NCBI RefSeq assembly: GCF_017581925.1
Contig: NZ_JAGEVG010000013.1
Coordinates: 62,001-126,000 of the forward strand
DNA: 64,000 nucleotides
Direction: 5' to 3'
DNA from: Gelidibacter pelagius
GTDB lineage: Bacteria > Bacteroidota > Bacteroidia > Flavobacteriales > Flavobacteriaceae
Shown: in pieces, positions 42,483 through 51,883 of the stretch
How positions within the stretch are numbered: position 1 is the first letter of the stretch
Layout of the letters: each line of letters opens with the position of its first letter
Made by a program: the position numbers and the translations under genes
Notes under the pieces: generated by a model
Told to the model about the DNA's origin: nothing
The model's database searches: none
What the model saw: only the letters and a program-made list of their open reading frames with translations

Positions 42483-44006
42483 TTAGTCTTTTTTATTTTT
42501 CTCTGGAAGGTTAAACCAATGGTAGCCATCTTTTGCAATCAGGGCTTCGGCATTTTCGGGCCCCCATGAATCTGCGGAATAGTTAGGGAAACTCGAATCG
42601 GTGTTCTTCTCCCAATAATTGAGGATGGGCATAATGAGTTCCCAAGCAGCTTCTACTTGATCGGCACGCATAAACAGGGTTTGATCCCCAGTAATGGCAT
42701 CGAGTAGGAGAGTCTCATAAGCTTCTGGCGAATCAGATGTCTTACTTCCAGAATAATCAAAAGCAATATCCACCGTATTTAAAGTCATTTCAAGACCTGG
42801 TTTTTTGTTTTGCAACTGGAAACGAATGGACATATCGGGTTGGATACTGATGACCAAACGGTTTTGTTTGGGTACCCCAGAGGTTTCAGAAACAAAGATA
42901 TTATGTGGGATTTCCTTAAATTGGATGGTAATGATGGATGATTTTTTAAAGAGACGTTTGCCTGTTCGCAAATAAAAAGGAACGCCTTGCCAGCGCCAGT
43001 TATCGACATAAAGTTTTAGAGCGGCATAGGTATCGGTATTGGATTTTGGATCTACATTTTTCTCCTGTCGATAACCCAGTACCTCTTTTCCTTCTATCCA
43101 TCCCGAACTGTATTGTCCGCGGGCTGAGATAGATTCAATTTTTCCTGGTTCAATTTTTCGCATTGCCTTAAGCACATCCACTTTTCGATCGCGCACTTCA
43201 TCGGCATCAAAATTTATAGGTGGTTCCATGGCTATAATACAAAGCAATTGCATCAGGTGGTTTTGGATCATATCCCGCAACACACCGGCACGGTCAAAAT
43301 AATTACCGCGACTGCCCACGCCGAGCTGTTCTGTGACCGAAATTTGAACGTGTTCCACATGATTTCGATTCCAAAGGGGTTCCATAATGGAATTTGCAAA
43401 ACGAAAGGCCATGATATTTTGGACGACTTCCTTGCCCAAATAATGATCGATACGGTAAATCTGAGTCTCATCAAAAATACCGAGCAATCTTTTGTTCAGA
43501 TCTTTCGCCGATTCAAGATTGTTTCCAAAGGGTTTTTCTATGATAATACGCGTTGTTTCAGGATCATTTTCGAGTTTGCTTTTGGCAATATTCTCAGCAA
43601 TAGTACAGAAAAAATGAGGTGCCACTGCACAGTAGTAAATTATGGAAGGTGTCTGTTCCCATTCTTTTTTATATTTTTCAATAATGGTTCCGAATGGTTT
43701 GAAGGTTGAATGATCGTTGAGATCGGCAGTCAAAAAACTAATATGCGTTGAAAATTTATCCCAATCTTCTTTATTGGCTTTGCCGTTTCGTGAAAATTGA
43801 TTCACGGCCGATAAGAGTTCGCTTTTATAGGAGTCGTCGCTCAATTTGGTTGACGAACTACCTACGATCGCAAAATTTTCGGGCAACCAACCATCAAGAA
43901 AAAGATTGTATAATGCGGGCATTATTTTCCGTTTGGTCAGGTCTCCCGTACCACCAAAAATGATGAAAATTGTAGAATCTGCCTTCTTATTTGCTGTCTT
44001 TGCCAT
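42483..44006 (-). CDS. zwf: Glucose-6-phosphate dehydrogenase
   Basis: First NADPH-forming step of the pentose phosphate path, 507 residues. Coenzyme loop IFGGTGDLTKRK near residues 17-28, the family motif EKPFGNNLESAKDLN, the active-site block YRIDHYLGKEVVQN, and EQLGVGSRGNYFDRAGVLRD. It is followed at once by pgl and preceded by gnd (20 bp), in the order used by the pathway. Confidence 0.97.
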   Translation of the reverse strand: MAKTANKKADSTIFIIFGGTGDLTKRKIMPALYNLFLDGWLPENFAIVGSSSTKLSDDSYKSELLSAVNQFSRNGKANKEDWDKFSTHISFLTADLNDHSTFKPFGTIIEKYKKEWEQTPSIIYYCAVAPHFFCTIAENIAKSKLENDPETTRIIIEKPFGNNLESAKDLNKRLLGIFDETQIYRIDHYLGKEVVQNIMAFRFANSIMEPLWNRNHVEHVQISVTEQLGVGSRGNYFDRAGVLRDMIQNHLMQLLCIIAMEPPINFDADEVRDRKVDVLKAMRKIEPGKIESISARGQYSSGWIEGKEVLGYRQEKNVDPKSNTDTYAALKLYVDNWRWQGVPFYLRTGKRLFKKSSIITIQFKEIPHNIFVSETSGVPKQNRLVISIQPDMSIRFQLQNKKPGLEMTLNTVDIAFDYSGSKTSDSPEAYETLLLDAITGDQTLFMRADQVEAAWELIMPILNYWEKNTDSSFPNYSADSWGPENAEALIAKDGYHWFNLPEKNKKD

Positions 44007-44026
44007 GTTTTTTAATTTAAGATTTA

Positions 44027-45454
44027 TTAATTACCCGCTTCCCATTCGGTATGAAAAGTGCCTTCTTTTCCTATGAGTTCATAGGTGTGCGATCCGAAAT
44101 AATCACGTTGTGCCTGAATGAGATTCGCAGGCATCTCTTCACTTCTGAAATTATCAAAATAGCCTAAAGCAGCAGCGAATGCTGGTACGGCAATCCCGTT
44201 GCGGGCGGCCTCCGAAACGACGGTTCGAATTCCTGGAATGCTTTCAACGAGATTTTGATGAATGGCATCGTCTATAAACAAATGCTTCAATTTTGAATTC
44301 TTTTGATAGGCTGTATAAATATCTTCTAAAAACTCTGATCGGATAATACAGCCGCCACGCCATATTTTTGCAATCAAATCGAGATTGAGCTTGTAATCAT
44401 ATTCCTCATTGGCACGGTAGAGGAGATGCATTCCCTGTGCGTAAGCAGAAACCATGGCAAAATAAAAGGCTTGTTCAAGCTTGATGACGTGGTCATCATT
44501 TTTGTTGTCATATTGGAAATCTTCAGAATCCGGATATATTTTAGAGGCTTTGGTTCGCAAATCCTTGTACTTAGAAAGATCGCGCATCGACACGGCAATA
44601 TCAATTATGGGGATGGGAAGATTGAGGTCCATCGCTGCCTGTGATGTCCATTTACCCGTACCTTTTGACTTCGCCTCATCTTTGATATCATCGAGTAACA
44701 GATGGTCTGAACCTTTCTTCTTGAAGGCAAGGATATCGCGGGTAATTTCTATGAGGTAAGATTGTAATCGGCCTTCGTTCCATTTTTTAAAGATGCTGTA
44801 TATGGCCTCAGGCTTCATATGCAAGCCGTTTTTTAAAACTTCATAGGTTTCAGATATCAACTGCATGATGGCATATTCAATGCCATTGTGCACCATTTTT
44901 ACAAAATGCCCTGCTGATCGTTCTCCCATATAGGCAACGGTGGGATCGCCTTTGACCTGCGCAGCAATCTTAGTGAGAATGGGTTTTACAATTTCATAAG
45001 CATTTTGATCGCCTCCAGGCATCATACTCGGGCCTCGACGTGCACCTTCTTCACCGCCCGATACGCCCATTCCGATAAAATGATAGCCTTGTTTCTCCAA
45101 ATCCTTAAACCGGCGATCAGTGTCTATGAAATGTGAATTGCCACCATCGATGATGATGTCTCCTTTTTCAAGAACCTCGAGGAGTTCTTCAATAACACCA
45201 TCGACAATTTTACCTGCGGGAACGAGCAGCATGACAACTTTTGGCGAAGACAGACTATCGATAAAATCGTTCATATCTGTAAAACCTTGAATGGCGTCAG
45301 GGTTTAATTTATTGAGTGCTGCTACTTTATCAGCGCTGATATCGTAACCTGCGCATTTATAACCGTGATCGGCAATGTTTTGTAAAAGATTGGAACCCAT
45401 GGTGCCAAGTCCAATCATTCCGAATGCGTTTTTATGTTCTGTGTTCATTATCAT
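44027..45454 (-). CDS. gnd: 6-phosphogluconate dehydrogenase (decarboxylating)
   Basis: Makes ribulose-5-phosphate, CO2 and NADPH; 475 residues. Coenzyme loop FGMIGLGTMGSNLL, substrate motif GVSGGEEGARRGPSMMPGG, FVKMVHNGIEYAIMQ and KGTGKWTSQAAMDL. ATG 45454 overlaps the stop of the upstream HAD gene as ATGA; a second ATG lies two codons on. The C-terminal region (YFGSHTYELIGKEG) is full length. Confidence 0.97.
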   Translation of the reverse strand: MIMNTEHKNAFGMIGLGTMGSNLLQNIADHGYKCAGYDISADKVAALNKLNPDAIQGFTDMNDFIDSLSSPKVVMLLVPAGKIVDGVIEELLEVLEKGDIIIDGGNSHFIDTDRRFKDLEKQGYHFIGMGVSGGEEGARRGPSMMPGGDQNAYEIVKPILTKIAAQVKGDPTVAYMGERSAGHFVKMVHNGIEYAIMQLISETYEVLKNGLHMKPEAIYSIFKKWNEGRLQSYLIEITRDILAFKKKGSDHLLLDDIKDEAKSKGTGKWTSQAAMDLNLPIPIIDIAVSMRDLSKYKDLRTKASKIYPDSEDFQYDNKNDDHVIKLEQAFYFAMVSAYAQGMHLLYRANEEYDYKLNLDLIAKIWRGGCIIRSEFLEDIYTAYQKNSKLKHLFIDDAIHQNLVESIPGIRTVVSEAARNGIAVPAFAAALGYFDNFRSEEMPANLIQAQRDYFGSHTYELIGKEGTFHTEWEAGN

Positions 45455-46071
45455 GTTTTTAAATTTTCAAGAATCTGTTTTGTGTTTTCAAAATCCTCAT
45501 GAAGAATAGCATGGATGCCTTGTTTTTTAGCCGCATCGACCAACATGGGCCGATCATCAAAGTAAAGACATTCCTTTGGATTTAACCGTGTGATTTCCAA
45601 AGCTGTTTGATAAATACGAGGATCTGGTTTTCGAAATCCAAGATAGCAGGATGAAAAAAAGCCATTAAAGACGTCGTGAAGCTTGAATTTTTCTATACGA
45701 TAATCATTGAGCTCCATACTCTCGTTATTTAGTGCGAAAATGGGCAATGACGTTTGTTTTTTCCATGATTTCACCCAAGATAACATTTCTGGAAGTTCTA
45801 CGGATTGTTCGTACATGAATTGTTTGAAATCATCCTTCGTGAAATCGTGCGATTGGTTAAAGAGTACCGTATCGAGATATTCATCTAAAGAGATGCTCCC
45901 AATCTCAAACACATTGTAAATGAAATGGTGCAAGATGTCCATCTCCTCATAATCAAATCCAAAGACTTTTGCCGCTTTTTGACGCGATTCATGTCCCCAA
46001 CCATTGGTAAGCAATACGCCACCGATATCCATAAAAACCACTCTTATTTTCGAGCCCTCAAAATCGACCAT
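45451..46071 (-). CDS. HAD-family sugar phosphatase-like protein (YihX type)
   Basis: A 206-residue HAD hydrolase. ATG 46071 lies 5 bp after the tal stop and fits better than TTG 46104, which would overlap tal. Motif I VVFMDIGGVLLTNGWG has Gly after the nucleophile Asp (DIGG rather than DxDGT), as in YihX-like and epoxide-hydrolase-like members. Motif II FALNNES, motif III Lys in GFRKPDPRIY, motif IV YFDDRPML. It may act on glucose-1-phosphate or another sugar phosphate. It is tightly packed between tal and gnd. Confidence 0.88.
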   Translation of the reverse strand: MVDFEGSKIRVVFMDIGGVLLTNGWGHESRQKAAKVFGFDYEEMDILHHFIYNVFEIGSISLDEYLDTVLFNQSHDFTKDDFKQFMYEQSVELPEMLSWVKSWKKQTSLPIFALNNESMELNDYRIEKFKLHDVFNGFFSSCYLGFRKPDPRIYQTALEITRLNPKECLYFDDRPMLVDAAKKQGIHAILHEDFENTKQILENLKT

Positions 46072-46075
46072 TGCT

Positions 46076-47167
46076 TTAGCTTTTTTTTCGGTTTTGATCG
46101 GCAATACTTTTGAGTAATTGTTCGTAGGCCTTGTTGAATTTTTCTATGCCTTCGTTTTCTAACCTTTGGGTAATCGTATCGATATCAATGCCTAAATTCT
46201 TTAAGTCATCCATCGCCTTATTTGCGCTATCGATGTCATTGGTTATAGTATCGGCTACCTTGCCATGATCGCGAAAAGCATCTATGGTTTCCATGGGTAG
46301 GGTGTTAATGGTATCTTTTCCAATTAATGGCTCTACATATTTGACGTCACTGAACGAAGGGTCTTTGGCACTGGTACTTGCCCAAAGCACGCGTTGGGTT
46401 TGTGCGCCTTTTGCGGCAAGTTTTTTATAACGATCGCTCGCAATCATGTCGAGATAGATTTGATAGGCTTTTTTTGCAGAAGCAATAGCGATTTCTCCAA
46501 CCAGATGATTGGCGTTTTTTTCCTTCAGCATCGGATCGACCATGACATCAATTCGGCTCAGAAAGAAACTCGCTACAGAAGCGACGTCCTTTATGGAATG
46601 TCCTTCATTGAGCCTGTCTTCAAGTCCGCCCATAAAAGCTTCGGTGATTTCCCGATAGCGTGGAAGCCCAAAAAGAAGCGTCACATTAATGTTGATTCCT
46701 TCCCGCAAACATTCTCGGATGGCAGGCAGACCTTGTTTTGTCCCCGGAATCTTTATCATGACGTTTTTTCGATTCACCTTTTTCCATAGCTCACGAGCCT
46801 GTTCAATGGTGCCGTCGGTATCCAGAGCGAGATATGGAGATACTTCTAAACTTACGAAGCCATCTTTTCCTTCCGTTTTATCGAACACGGGTTTAAAAAT
46901 ATCTGCTGCTCTTTGAATATCGGCAATGGCCATATCGAAAAAAATGGCAGAATTGTTATCTTCATTTTTTGAGAGCTTGGCAATGTCATCATCATAGTCA
47001 GCGCTTCCGCTAATCGCTTTTTCGAAAATGGAAGGGTTTGAGGTCAATCCGCGCAGGTCATCGTCATCAATTAAATTTTGCAATTTACCAGAATTCATAA
47101 TCTCGCGATCAAGTAAATCAAGCCAGATGCTCTGACCGTGTTGTTGTATTTTATTTAAAGGGTTCAT
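46076..47167 (-). CDS. tal: Transaldolase
   Basis: Transfers a dihydroxyacetone unit between sugar phosphates, 363 residues, of the long TalB/Tal-Pgi-N-like type. Landmarks: QSIWLDLLDREIM near residues 12-24, LTSNPSIFEKAI, FVSLEVSPYLALDT and the Schiff-base Lys in RKNVMIKIPGTKQGLPA. The later VASFFLSRIDVMVD motif is also typical. In many bacteria this form is fused to pgi; here pgi is a separate gene in the same cluster. Confidence 0.95.
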   Translation of the reverse strand: MNPLNKIQQHGQSIWLDLLDREIMNSGKLQNLIDDDDLRGLTSNPSIFEKAISGSADYDDDIAKLSKNEDNNSAIFFDMAIADIQRAADIFKPVFDKTEGKDGFVSLEVSPYLALDTDGTIEQARELWKKVNRKNVMIKIPGTKQGLPAIRECLREGININVTLLFGLPRYREITEAFMGGLEDRLNEGHSIKDVASVASFFLSRIDVMVDPMLKEKNANHLVGEIAIASAKKAYQIYLDMIASDRYKKLAAKGAQTQRVLWASTSAKDPSFSDVKYVEPLIGKDTINTLPMETIDAFRDHGKVADTITNDIDSANKAMDDLKNLGIDIDTITQRLENEGIEKFNKAYEQLLKSIADQNRKKS

Positions 47168-47327
47168 ATTGTGGAAATATTTATTATTGTTATTATATAT
47201 TGTTTATCCGTTTTTAGTCATAAGAATGAAAAACTTTAAATACAAGCCAATTTTTTGTTTGCCCCACCCTAAAGGGAGCAAAAAATCTCAAATGATTAAT
47301 TAATTTGAGAATAAGCCACCTTTTAGT

Positions 47328-47343
47328 CCTGATAGCTATCGGG
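47328..47343. repeat. GATAGCTATC palindrome element
   Basis: CCTGATAGCTATCGGG, a near-perfect 16-bp palindrome inside the tal-rpiB spacer. CCCGATAGCTATCGGG-type palindromes recur between genes of flavobacteria. Function unknown. Confidence 0.6.
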
Positions 47344-47454
47344 AGGGTCAAGGCCTATTCAGATTTTAAATCAGAAATCTCAATTTTTTAGGATTGATTT
47401 CGGATATACTATTTATTGTTTTTAAAGCCAGAATAGAGTTGACCATTATTCGTT

Positions 47455-47496
47455 AATCAACAATCAAACAATCAACAATCATCAATCATCAATCTC
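47455..47496. repeat. Tandem heptamer repeat CAATCAT type
   Basis: About six 7-bp units (AATCAAC, AATCAAA, CAATCAA, CAATCAT twice, CAATCTC) directly beside the rpiB stop codon. Same period as the ACAACAG tract at 2491-2539 but a different sequence. Confidence 0.75.
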
Positions 47497-47501
47497 AAAT
47501 C

Positions 47502-47969
47502 CTAATCCCTCTCCTCCATTTTCTGAATTTTCTGCAATCGCCTAACATGTCTTTCTGCGCCGATGAAATTTGCCTTTAAAAATGCCAAAACAAATTCTTC
47601 TGCACTGGCATATCCTGTAATCCGACCCCCGAGGCAAATCAGGTTCATATCATCATCTTCAACACCTTGATGCGCCGAAAAATGCTCTGTGATCAATGCA
47701 GCTCTCACGCCCGAAACTTTGTTGGCTGCAATACAGGCACCGACGCCGCTTCCGCAAATGGCGATACCCCGAAAAACTTCTCCAGCAGCTACTGCTTTGG
47801 CCAATGGAATGACGAAGTCGGGATAATCGTCGGTGTTGTCCAATACGTTTGCGCCAAAATCTACGGGCATGAATTGGTTTTCAATGAGAAAGGGTTTTAT
47901 CTTTTCTTTGAGTTCAAAACCGCCGTGATCGGCACAGATTCCTATTTTTTTATGGGATTTTTTTTGCAT
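47502..47969 (-). CDS. rpiB: Ribose-5-phosphate isomerase B
   Basis: Interconverts ribose-5-phosphate and ribulose-5-phosphate, 155 residues. RpiB landmarks: IGICADHGGFELKEKI near residues 9-24, DFGANVLDNTDDYPDF, the active-site CGSGVGACIAANKVSGVRAA and ICLGGRITG. The C-terminal VRRLQKIQKMEERD is the usual family end. Part of the pentose phosphate cluster, downstream of tkt on the minus strand. Confidence 0.95.
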   Translation of the reverse strand: MQKKSHKKIGICADHGGFELKEKIKPFLIENQFMPVDFGANVLDNTDDYPDFVIPLAKAVAAGEVFRGIAICGSGVGACIAANKVSGVRAALITEHFSAHQGVEDDDMNLICLGGRITGYASAEEFVLAFLKANFIGAERHVRRLQKIQKMEERD

Positions 47970-48123
47970 TGTATTTTGTTTTTCAACTTTTCACTTTTTA
48001 ACCGCGTAGGACGCTAGGTGTTTGCGCCAAGGTCGCTATGAAGCGAGTGTGACCTGGAGAAATATACTTTTACGAATTAGGCTGTTGTCCTTTTGAGGTT
48101 ATATATCAATTTCAGTATTTATT

Positions 48124-50133
48124 TTATTTCTTATCAGAAAACAAATCCTTCGCTCTTTTTACGACGTTTTCTACAGAAAAACCATAGTCTTTCATGACTT
48201 CATCTCCAGGTGCCGATTCGCCGAATCTGTCGATACCGATCACTTCGCCATCGTCGGTGGTATATTTCAGCCATCCCACGGGAGATCCGGCTTCTACTGC
48301 CAGTCGTTTTCGAATGTTTTTAGGCAAAACCTTTTCGCGGTAAGCGGCGCTTTGTTTATCAAATAAACGCCAGCAAGGCATGCTCACCACACGCGCTTGA
48401 ATGTTGCTTTTTTTCAACTGCTCCTGTGCTTCTAAGATCAAATGGACTTCGGAACCTGTGGCGATCAAGATCATATCGGGGTCATCATCGGAATCCGAAA
48501 GAATATAGGCGCCTTTTTCTAATTCTTTAGCATTAGTATATTTGTTCTGGTCAAGGATAGGAATGCCTTGTCGCGTTAAAACAATGGCTACGGGTCCATC
48601 GGTGTGATGTATCGCAACACGCCACGCTTGTGCGGTTTCGTTGGCATCTGCAGGACGGATGACGGTCATGTTTGGCACCGTACGGAGTCCGATCAATTGC
48701 TCAACCGGTTGATGAGTGGTACCATCTTCGCCTAAACCAATACTGTCGTGGGTAAAGACCATAATCGGACGGATGTTCATAATGGCGGCCAGTCGTAATG
48801 GAGGTCGCATATAATCGGAGAAAATCAAAAATGTCGCCCCGTAGGGGATGAGGTAATTGCTGAGGGCCATGCCGTTGAGTACGGCACCCATGGCATGTTC
48901 GCGAATTCCAAAATGGAAGTTGCGTCCGTCAGGGTGTTTTGCCGAAAAGGATGGGTAAGCATCGAGATTCGTATCGGTAGAAGGTGCTAAATCGGCTGAG
49001 CCCCCAATCAATTGCGGCAAAGATTCTGCGATGGCATTCAGGGTTTTGCCAGAAGCTTTCCGGGTTGCCATTTTCTTACCCGGTGCAAATGTAGGAAGTT
49101 TGGATTCCCATCCGTCGGGTAATTTTCCAGCGCTGATGGTTTCATATTCCTTGTCAAGATCGGGGTGTCGTTTTTTGTAGTCTTTATAAAGTGTGTTCCA
49201 ATCTTTCTCGTTTTCTGCGGATTTCTGAGCCGCTTTGTGGTAAAAGTCCAATACTTCCTCCGGAACAATGAAGTTTTTGTCTGGATCAAATCCGAAGACT
49301 TTTTTGACCAAGCGAACTTCCTCTTCGCCCAATGGCGAGCCGTGTGCTGCCGCAGTACCGTGTTTATTCGGACTTCCGTAACCGATAATACTGTTCACAA
49401 TGATCAGTGAGGGACGATTGATTTCATTTTGGGCGTTTTTTGTCGCTTTAGTAATGGCATCCAAATCGTTGATATCCGTAACTTTTTGAACATGCCAACC
49501 ATAAGCTTCGAAGCGTTTGGCCACATCTTCGTCAAATGCGAGGTCGGTGTCACCTTCAATGGTAATATGGTTGCTGTCGTAGAAATAGATCATATTGCCC
49601 AATCCGAGGTGTCCGGCAAGGGAAGCAGCTTCTGACGAAACGCCTTCCATCACATCGCCGTCGCTGCAGATGGCATAGATTTTATAATCGAATATGTTGA
49701 AATCGGGCTGATTGTAACGTGCTGCCATATATCTTTCTGCAATAGCCATTCCCACGCCATTGGCGAATCCCTGACCCAAAGGTCCGGTGGTGACTTCAAT
49801 GCCAGGCATCAGGCCATATTCGGGATGGCCAGCAGTAATGCTATGCAGTTGTCTGAAGTTTTTAAGGTCCTTAAGGGTGACGTTATAGCCGGTTAAGTAC
49901 AAATAACTGTATTGTAACATACAGGCATGTCCGCACGAAAGGATAAACCGATCGCGATTTGACCATTCCGGGTTTTTGGGATTATAGTGCATGATTTCCG
50001 ACCAAAGCACGTGACCTAATGGCGATAGCGCCATAGGGGTGCCGGGATGTCCCGAATTTGCTTTCTGAACGGCATCGGCCGATAGTACTCTAACAGTGTC
50101 AATACATTTTTGAATGGTATTTTTAGTTTTCAT
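48124..50133 (-). CDS. tkt: Transketolase
   Basis: Thiamine-diphosphate enzyme moving two-carbon units, 669 residues, full length. Landmarks: ANSGHPGTPMALSPLGHVLW, TGPLGQGFANGVGMAIAER, the TPP motif CSDGDVMEGVSSEAASLAGH and the later FTHDSIGLGEDGTTHQPVEQ. Downstream parts DANETAQAW and EAGSPVGWLKY are also typical. Spacing to rpiB (~150 bp) and to the small gene upstream (~120 bp, holding a short copy of the dispersed repeat) suggests it may have its own promoter. Confidence 0.97.
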   Translation of the reverse strand: MKTKNTIQKCIDTVRVLSADAVQKANSGHPGTPMALSPLGHVLWSEIMHYNPKNPEWSNRDRFILSCGHACMLQYSYLYLTGYNVTLKDLKNFRQLHSITAGHPEYGLMPGIEVTTGPLGQGFANGVGMAIAERYMAARYNQPDFNIFDYKIYAICSDGDVMEGVSSEAASLAGHLGLGNMIYFYDSNHITIEGDTDLAFDEDVAKRFEAYGWHVQKVTDINDLDAITKATKNAQNEINRPSLIIVNSIIGYGSPNKHGTAAAHGSPLGEEEVRLVKKVFGFDPDKNFIVPEEVLDFYHKAAQKSAENEKDWNTLYKDYKKRHPDLDKEYETISAGKLPDGWESKLPTFAPGKKMATRKASGKTLNAIAESLPQLIGGSADLAPSTDTNLDAYPSFSAKHPDGRNFHFGIREHAMGAVLNGMALSNYLIPYGATFLIFSDYMRPPLRLAAIMNIRPIMVFTHDSIGLGEDGTTHQPVEQLIGLRTVPNMTVIRPADANETAQAWRVAIHHTDGPVAIVLTRQGIPILDQNKYTNAKELEKGAYILSDSDDDPDMILIATGSEVHLILEAQEQLKKSNIQARVVSMPCWRLFDKQSAAYREKVLPKNIRKRLAVEAGSPVGWLKYTTDDGEVIGIDRFGESAPGDEVMKDYGFSVENVVKRAKDLFSDKK

Positions 50134-50157
50134 GGACTTTTAATGCATTTATTCTAA

Positions 50158-50196
50158 CCGTTGGGTTTTAATAACCCGCGACGGTTCTTGATTTTT
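50158..50196 (+). repeat. Dispersed intergenic repeat, short form (copy B)
   Basis: CCGTTGGGTTTTAATAACCC then GCGACGGTTCTTGATTTTTT. It matches the ends of the long form (TGGG...TACCC-GAGG-TTCTTGATT) without its middle. It lies just upstream of the tkt start. Confidence 0.6.
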
Positions 50197-50254
50197 TGTG
50201 ATATGTTCATTGACGGATCAGGAGTTGTGATGATAATGATTTAGAATTATTGGC

Positions 50255-50602
50255 TTATGCTCTGTTTTCACTATTTCGTTCATCCAAAGCCTTAATCATG
50301 TCGTCGGAAATGGTCTCACTGGAAACTCCATAGCCATTAATCAAAACGCCTTTTAGATGATGTTTTGATGACGAAATTGCAAATACAATAGCTTCATCGC
50401 CAGGATCAGAAGGTCCTTCAAAGCGGTAATGCTTATCTACGATAAATTCGCCCGGAAATAGTTTTGTCTCCGTACCCTTACAAACAAGATGGGTTGGTTT
50501 TAAATTCAGATGTTTGGTATATCCTCTTTCATTCAGCAAATTCGTCACTTCTGAAAGTGTCGTCATGCTACCTAAAAGGGAGTTAAATTCTTTAGTGTTC
50601 AT
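50255..50602 (-). CDS. Small conserved protein of the flavobacterial 'PRPP synthetase-like' type
   Basis: A 115-residue protein. ATG 50602 (MNTKEFNSLLGSMTTLSEVT) is chosen; the frame is open further up but that part shadows fba. The core reads LLNERGYTKHL, then HYRFEGPSDPGDEAIVFAIS and GVLINGYGVSSE. It is distantly like the 26175-26519 product. Such proteins are usually named phosphoribosylpyrophosphate synthetase in flavobacterial genomes without any catalytic motif. The placing between fba and tkt suggests a link to sugar phosphate control (guess). Confidence 0.75.
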   Translation of the reverse strand: MNTKEFNSLLGSMTTLSEVTNLLNERGYTKHLNLKPTHLVCKGTETKLFPGEFIVDKHYRFEGPSDPGDEAIVFAISSSKHHLKGVLINGYGVSSETISDDMIKALDERNSENRA

Positions 50603-50714
50603 AGTCTGCTGTTTTAAATGATTATCTAAAGTCCCACAATTGGTTTTCATAGGCTGCAGATTCATGATTTTCTCACTGTTGATTTTTGGATCATCTTTGA
50701 ATCTAAAATCGTCA

Positions 50715-51734
50715 TCACTCTTCCATAGATGATTTATATTCGCCACGTCTTGCTGCGGCACTAAGTTTTGCCCGATGATAAAGTAACTTTTGTGCTATTT
50801 CCACATTGGCATCTTTTCCTTTCCAAGCCTCTAAACAGGGTTGCTGAATGGCTCTTGCAAAAGAAAACGCAACGATCCATGGCAGATGGTCTTTATAGTC
50901 TTTATTGATGGCATGCAAATGTTGAGATGCTTGTTGTGGCGATTGTCCGCCCGATAAAAATGCAATGGCGGGAACGGCCGCAGGAACCGCAGATAGAAAG
51001 CATTTCACGGTGGCTGCAGCGACTTCATCGATACTGTTTTTATCACTACATTCTTTTCCAGGAAGTACCATGTTCGGTTTTAGAATAATACCTTGGAGGT
51101 CAACACGAAAGTAATACAACGCCTCAAAAAGAGCTTTCAATGCGTGTTCCGTGACTTCATAACAACGCTGTAAAGAGTGATTGCCATCCATCAATACTTC
51201 GGGCTCTACAATAGGAACCAAACCTGCTTCTTGGCATAAAGCGGCATACCTTGCCAAGGCATGTGCATTGGCATCAATACATGTTTTTGTAGGGATGCCA
51301 TCCCCAATTGTGATGACGGCACGCCATTTGGCAAAACGGGCACCCATGTTTCTATAGTCGACCAATCGTTCTCGCAACCCATCTAAACCCTCGGTTATCT
51401 TTTCGTTGGGAAAGCCTGCCAAAGCTTTGGCACCCATATCTACTTTTATTCCTGGTATAATTCCAGCATTCATCAGTACGGAAGCCATTGGCTCCCCATT
51501 TTTTGTTTGCTGTCTGATAGTTTCGTCATACAAAATGGCACCACCGATACTTTCGTTCAGTCCTGCTGTCGTGGCGATGAGTTCTCTGTATTTACGTCGC
51601 ATCTCAACGGTTTGTGGAATTCCATTTGCTGAAAAACGTTTGTCAATAGTGGGCGTGCTTTCATCCATGGCAAGGATGCCTTTCCCGTTGGCAAATAATT
51701 GCTCGATCGTGTTTTTTAGAAGTTTCGTATGCAT
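50715..51734 (-). CDS. fba: Class I fructose-bisphosphate aldolase
   Basis: Schiff-base aldolase of eukaryote-like class I, 339 residues. Landmarks: GKGILAMDESTPTIDKRF near residues 18-35, the FAKWRAVITIGDGIPT region, EPEVLMDGNH, the Lys in LQGIILKPNMVLPG (Schiff base) and IAFLSGGQSPQQASQHL. Class I aldolase needs no metal. It fits the cluster by joining triose phosphates and fructose-1,6-bisphosphate, closing the pentose phosphate cycle for gluconeogenic flow. Confidence 0.95.
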   Translation of the reverse strand: MHTKLLKNTIEQLFANGKGILAMDESTPTIDKRFSANGIPQTVEMRRKYRELIATTAGLNESIGGAILYDETIRQQTKNGEPMASVLMNAGIIPGIKVDMGAKALAGFPNEKITEGLDGLRERLVDYRNMGARFAKWRAVITIGDGIPTKTCIDANAHALARYAALCQEAGLVPIVEPEVLMDGNHSLQRCYEVTEHALKALFEALYYFRVDLQGIILKPNMVLPGKECSDKNSIDEVAAATVKCFLSAVPAAVPAIAFLSGGQSPQQASQHLHAINKDYKDHLPWIVAFSFARAIQQPCLEAWKGKDANVEIAQKLLYHRAKLSAAARRGEYKSSMEE

Positions 51735-51883
51735 AATATTGAGTTAGATTTCACCGTATTAAAGATAGAAATCAATTCTCAGGAAAGTTTATACAATCTG
51801 ATGTATAACTTACATTATTCTCACTTGATGCATCTATTCAGGGGAAAGATTTGAGAGTGTTTTGCCAACTAAAGCAGACCTGT

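Larger units (their letters stand above)
47168..47501. other. Repeat-laden gap between tal and rpiB
   Basis: The gap holds several small intergenic elements and no gene: TCTCAAAT/ATTTGAGA hairpin (47286-47310), CCTGATAGCTATCGGG palindrome (47328-47343) and a CAATCAT-type heptamer tract (47455-47496). The segment GCCCCACCCTAAAGGGAG also looks like a common flavobacterial spacer element. Confidence 0.55.

Noticed and set aside
46072-46104. TTG start of the HAD gene inside tal
   Set aside because: ATG 46071 is 5 bp after the tal stop and gives the usual family start; a TTG start would add 11 basic residues overlapping tal.
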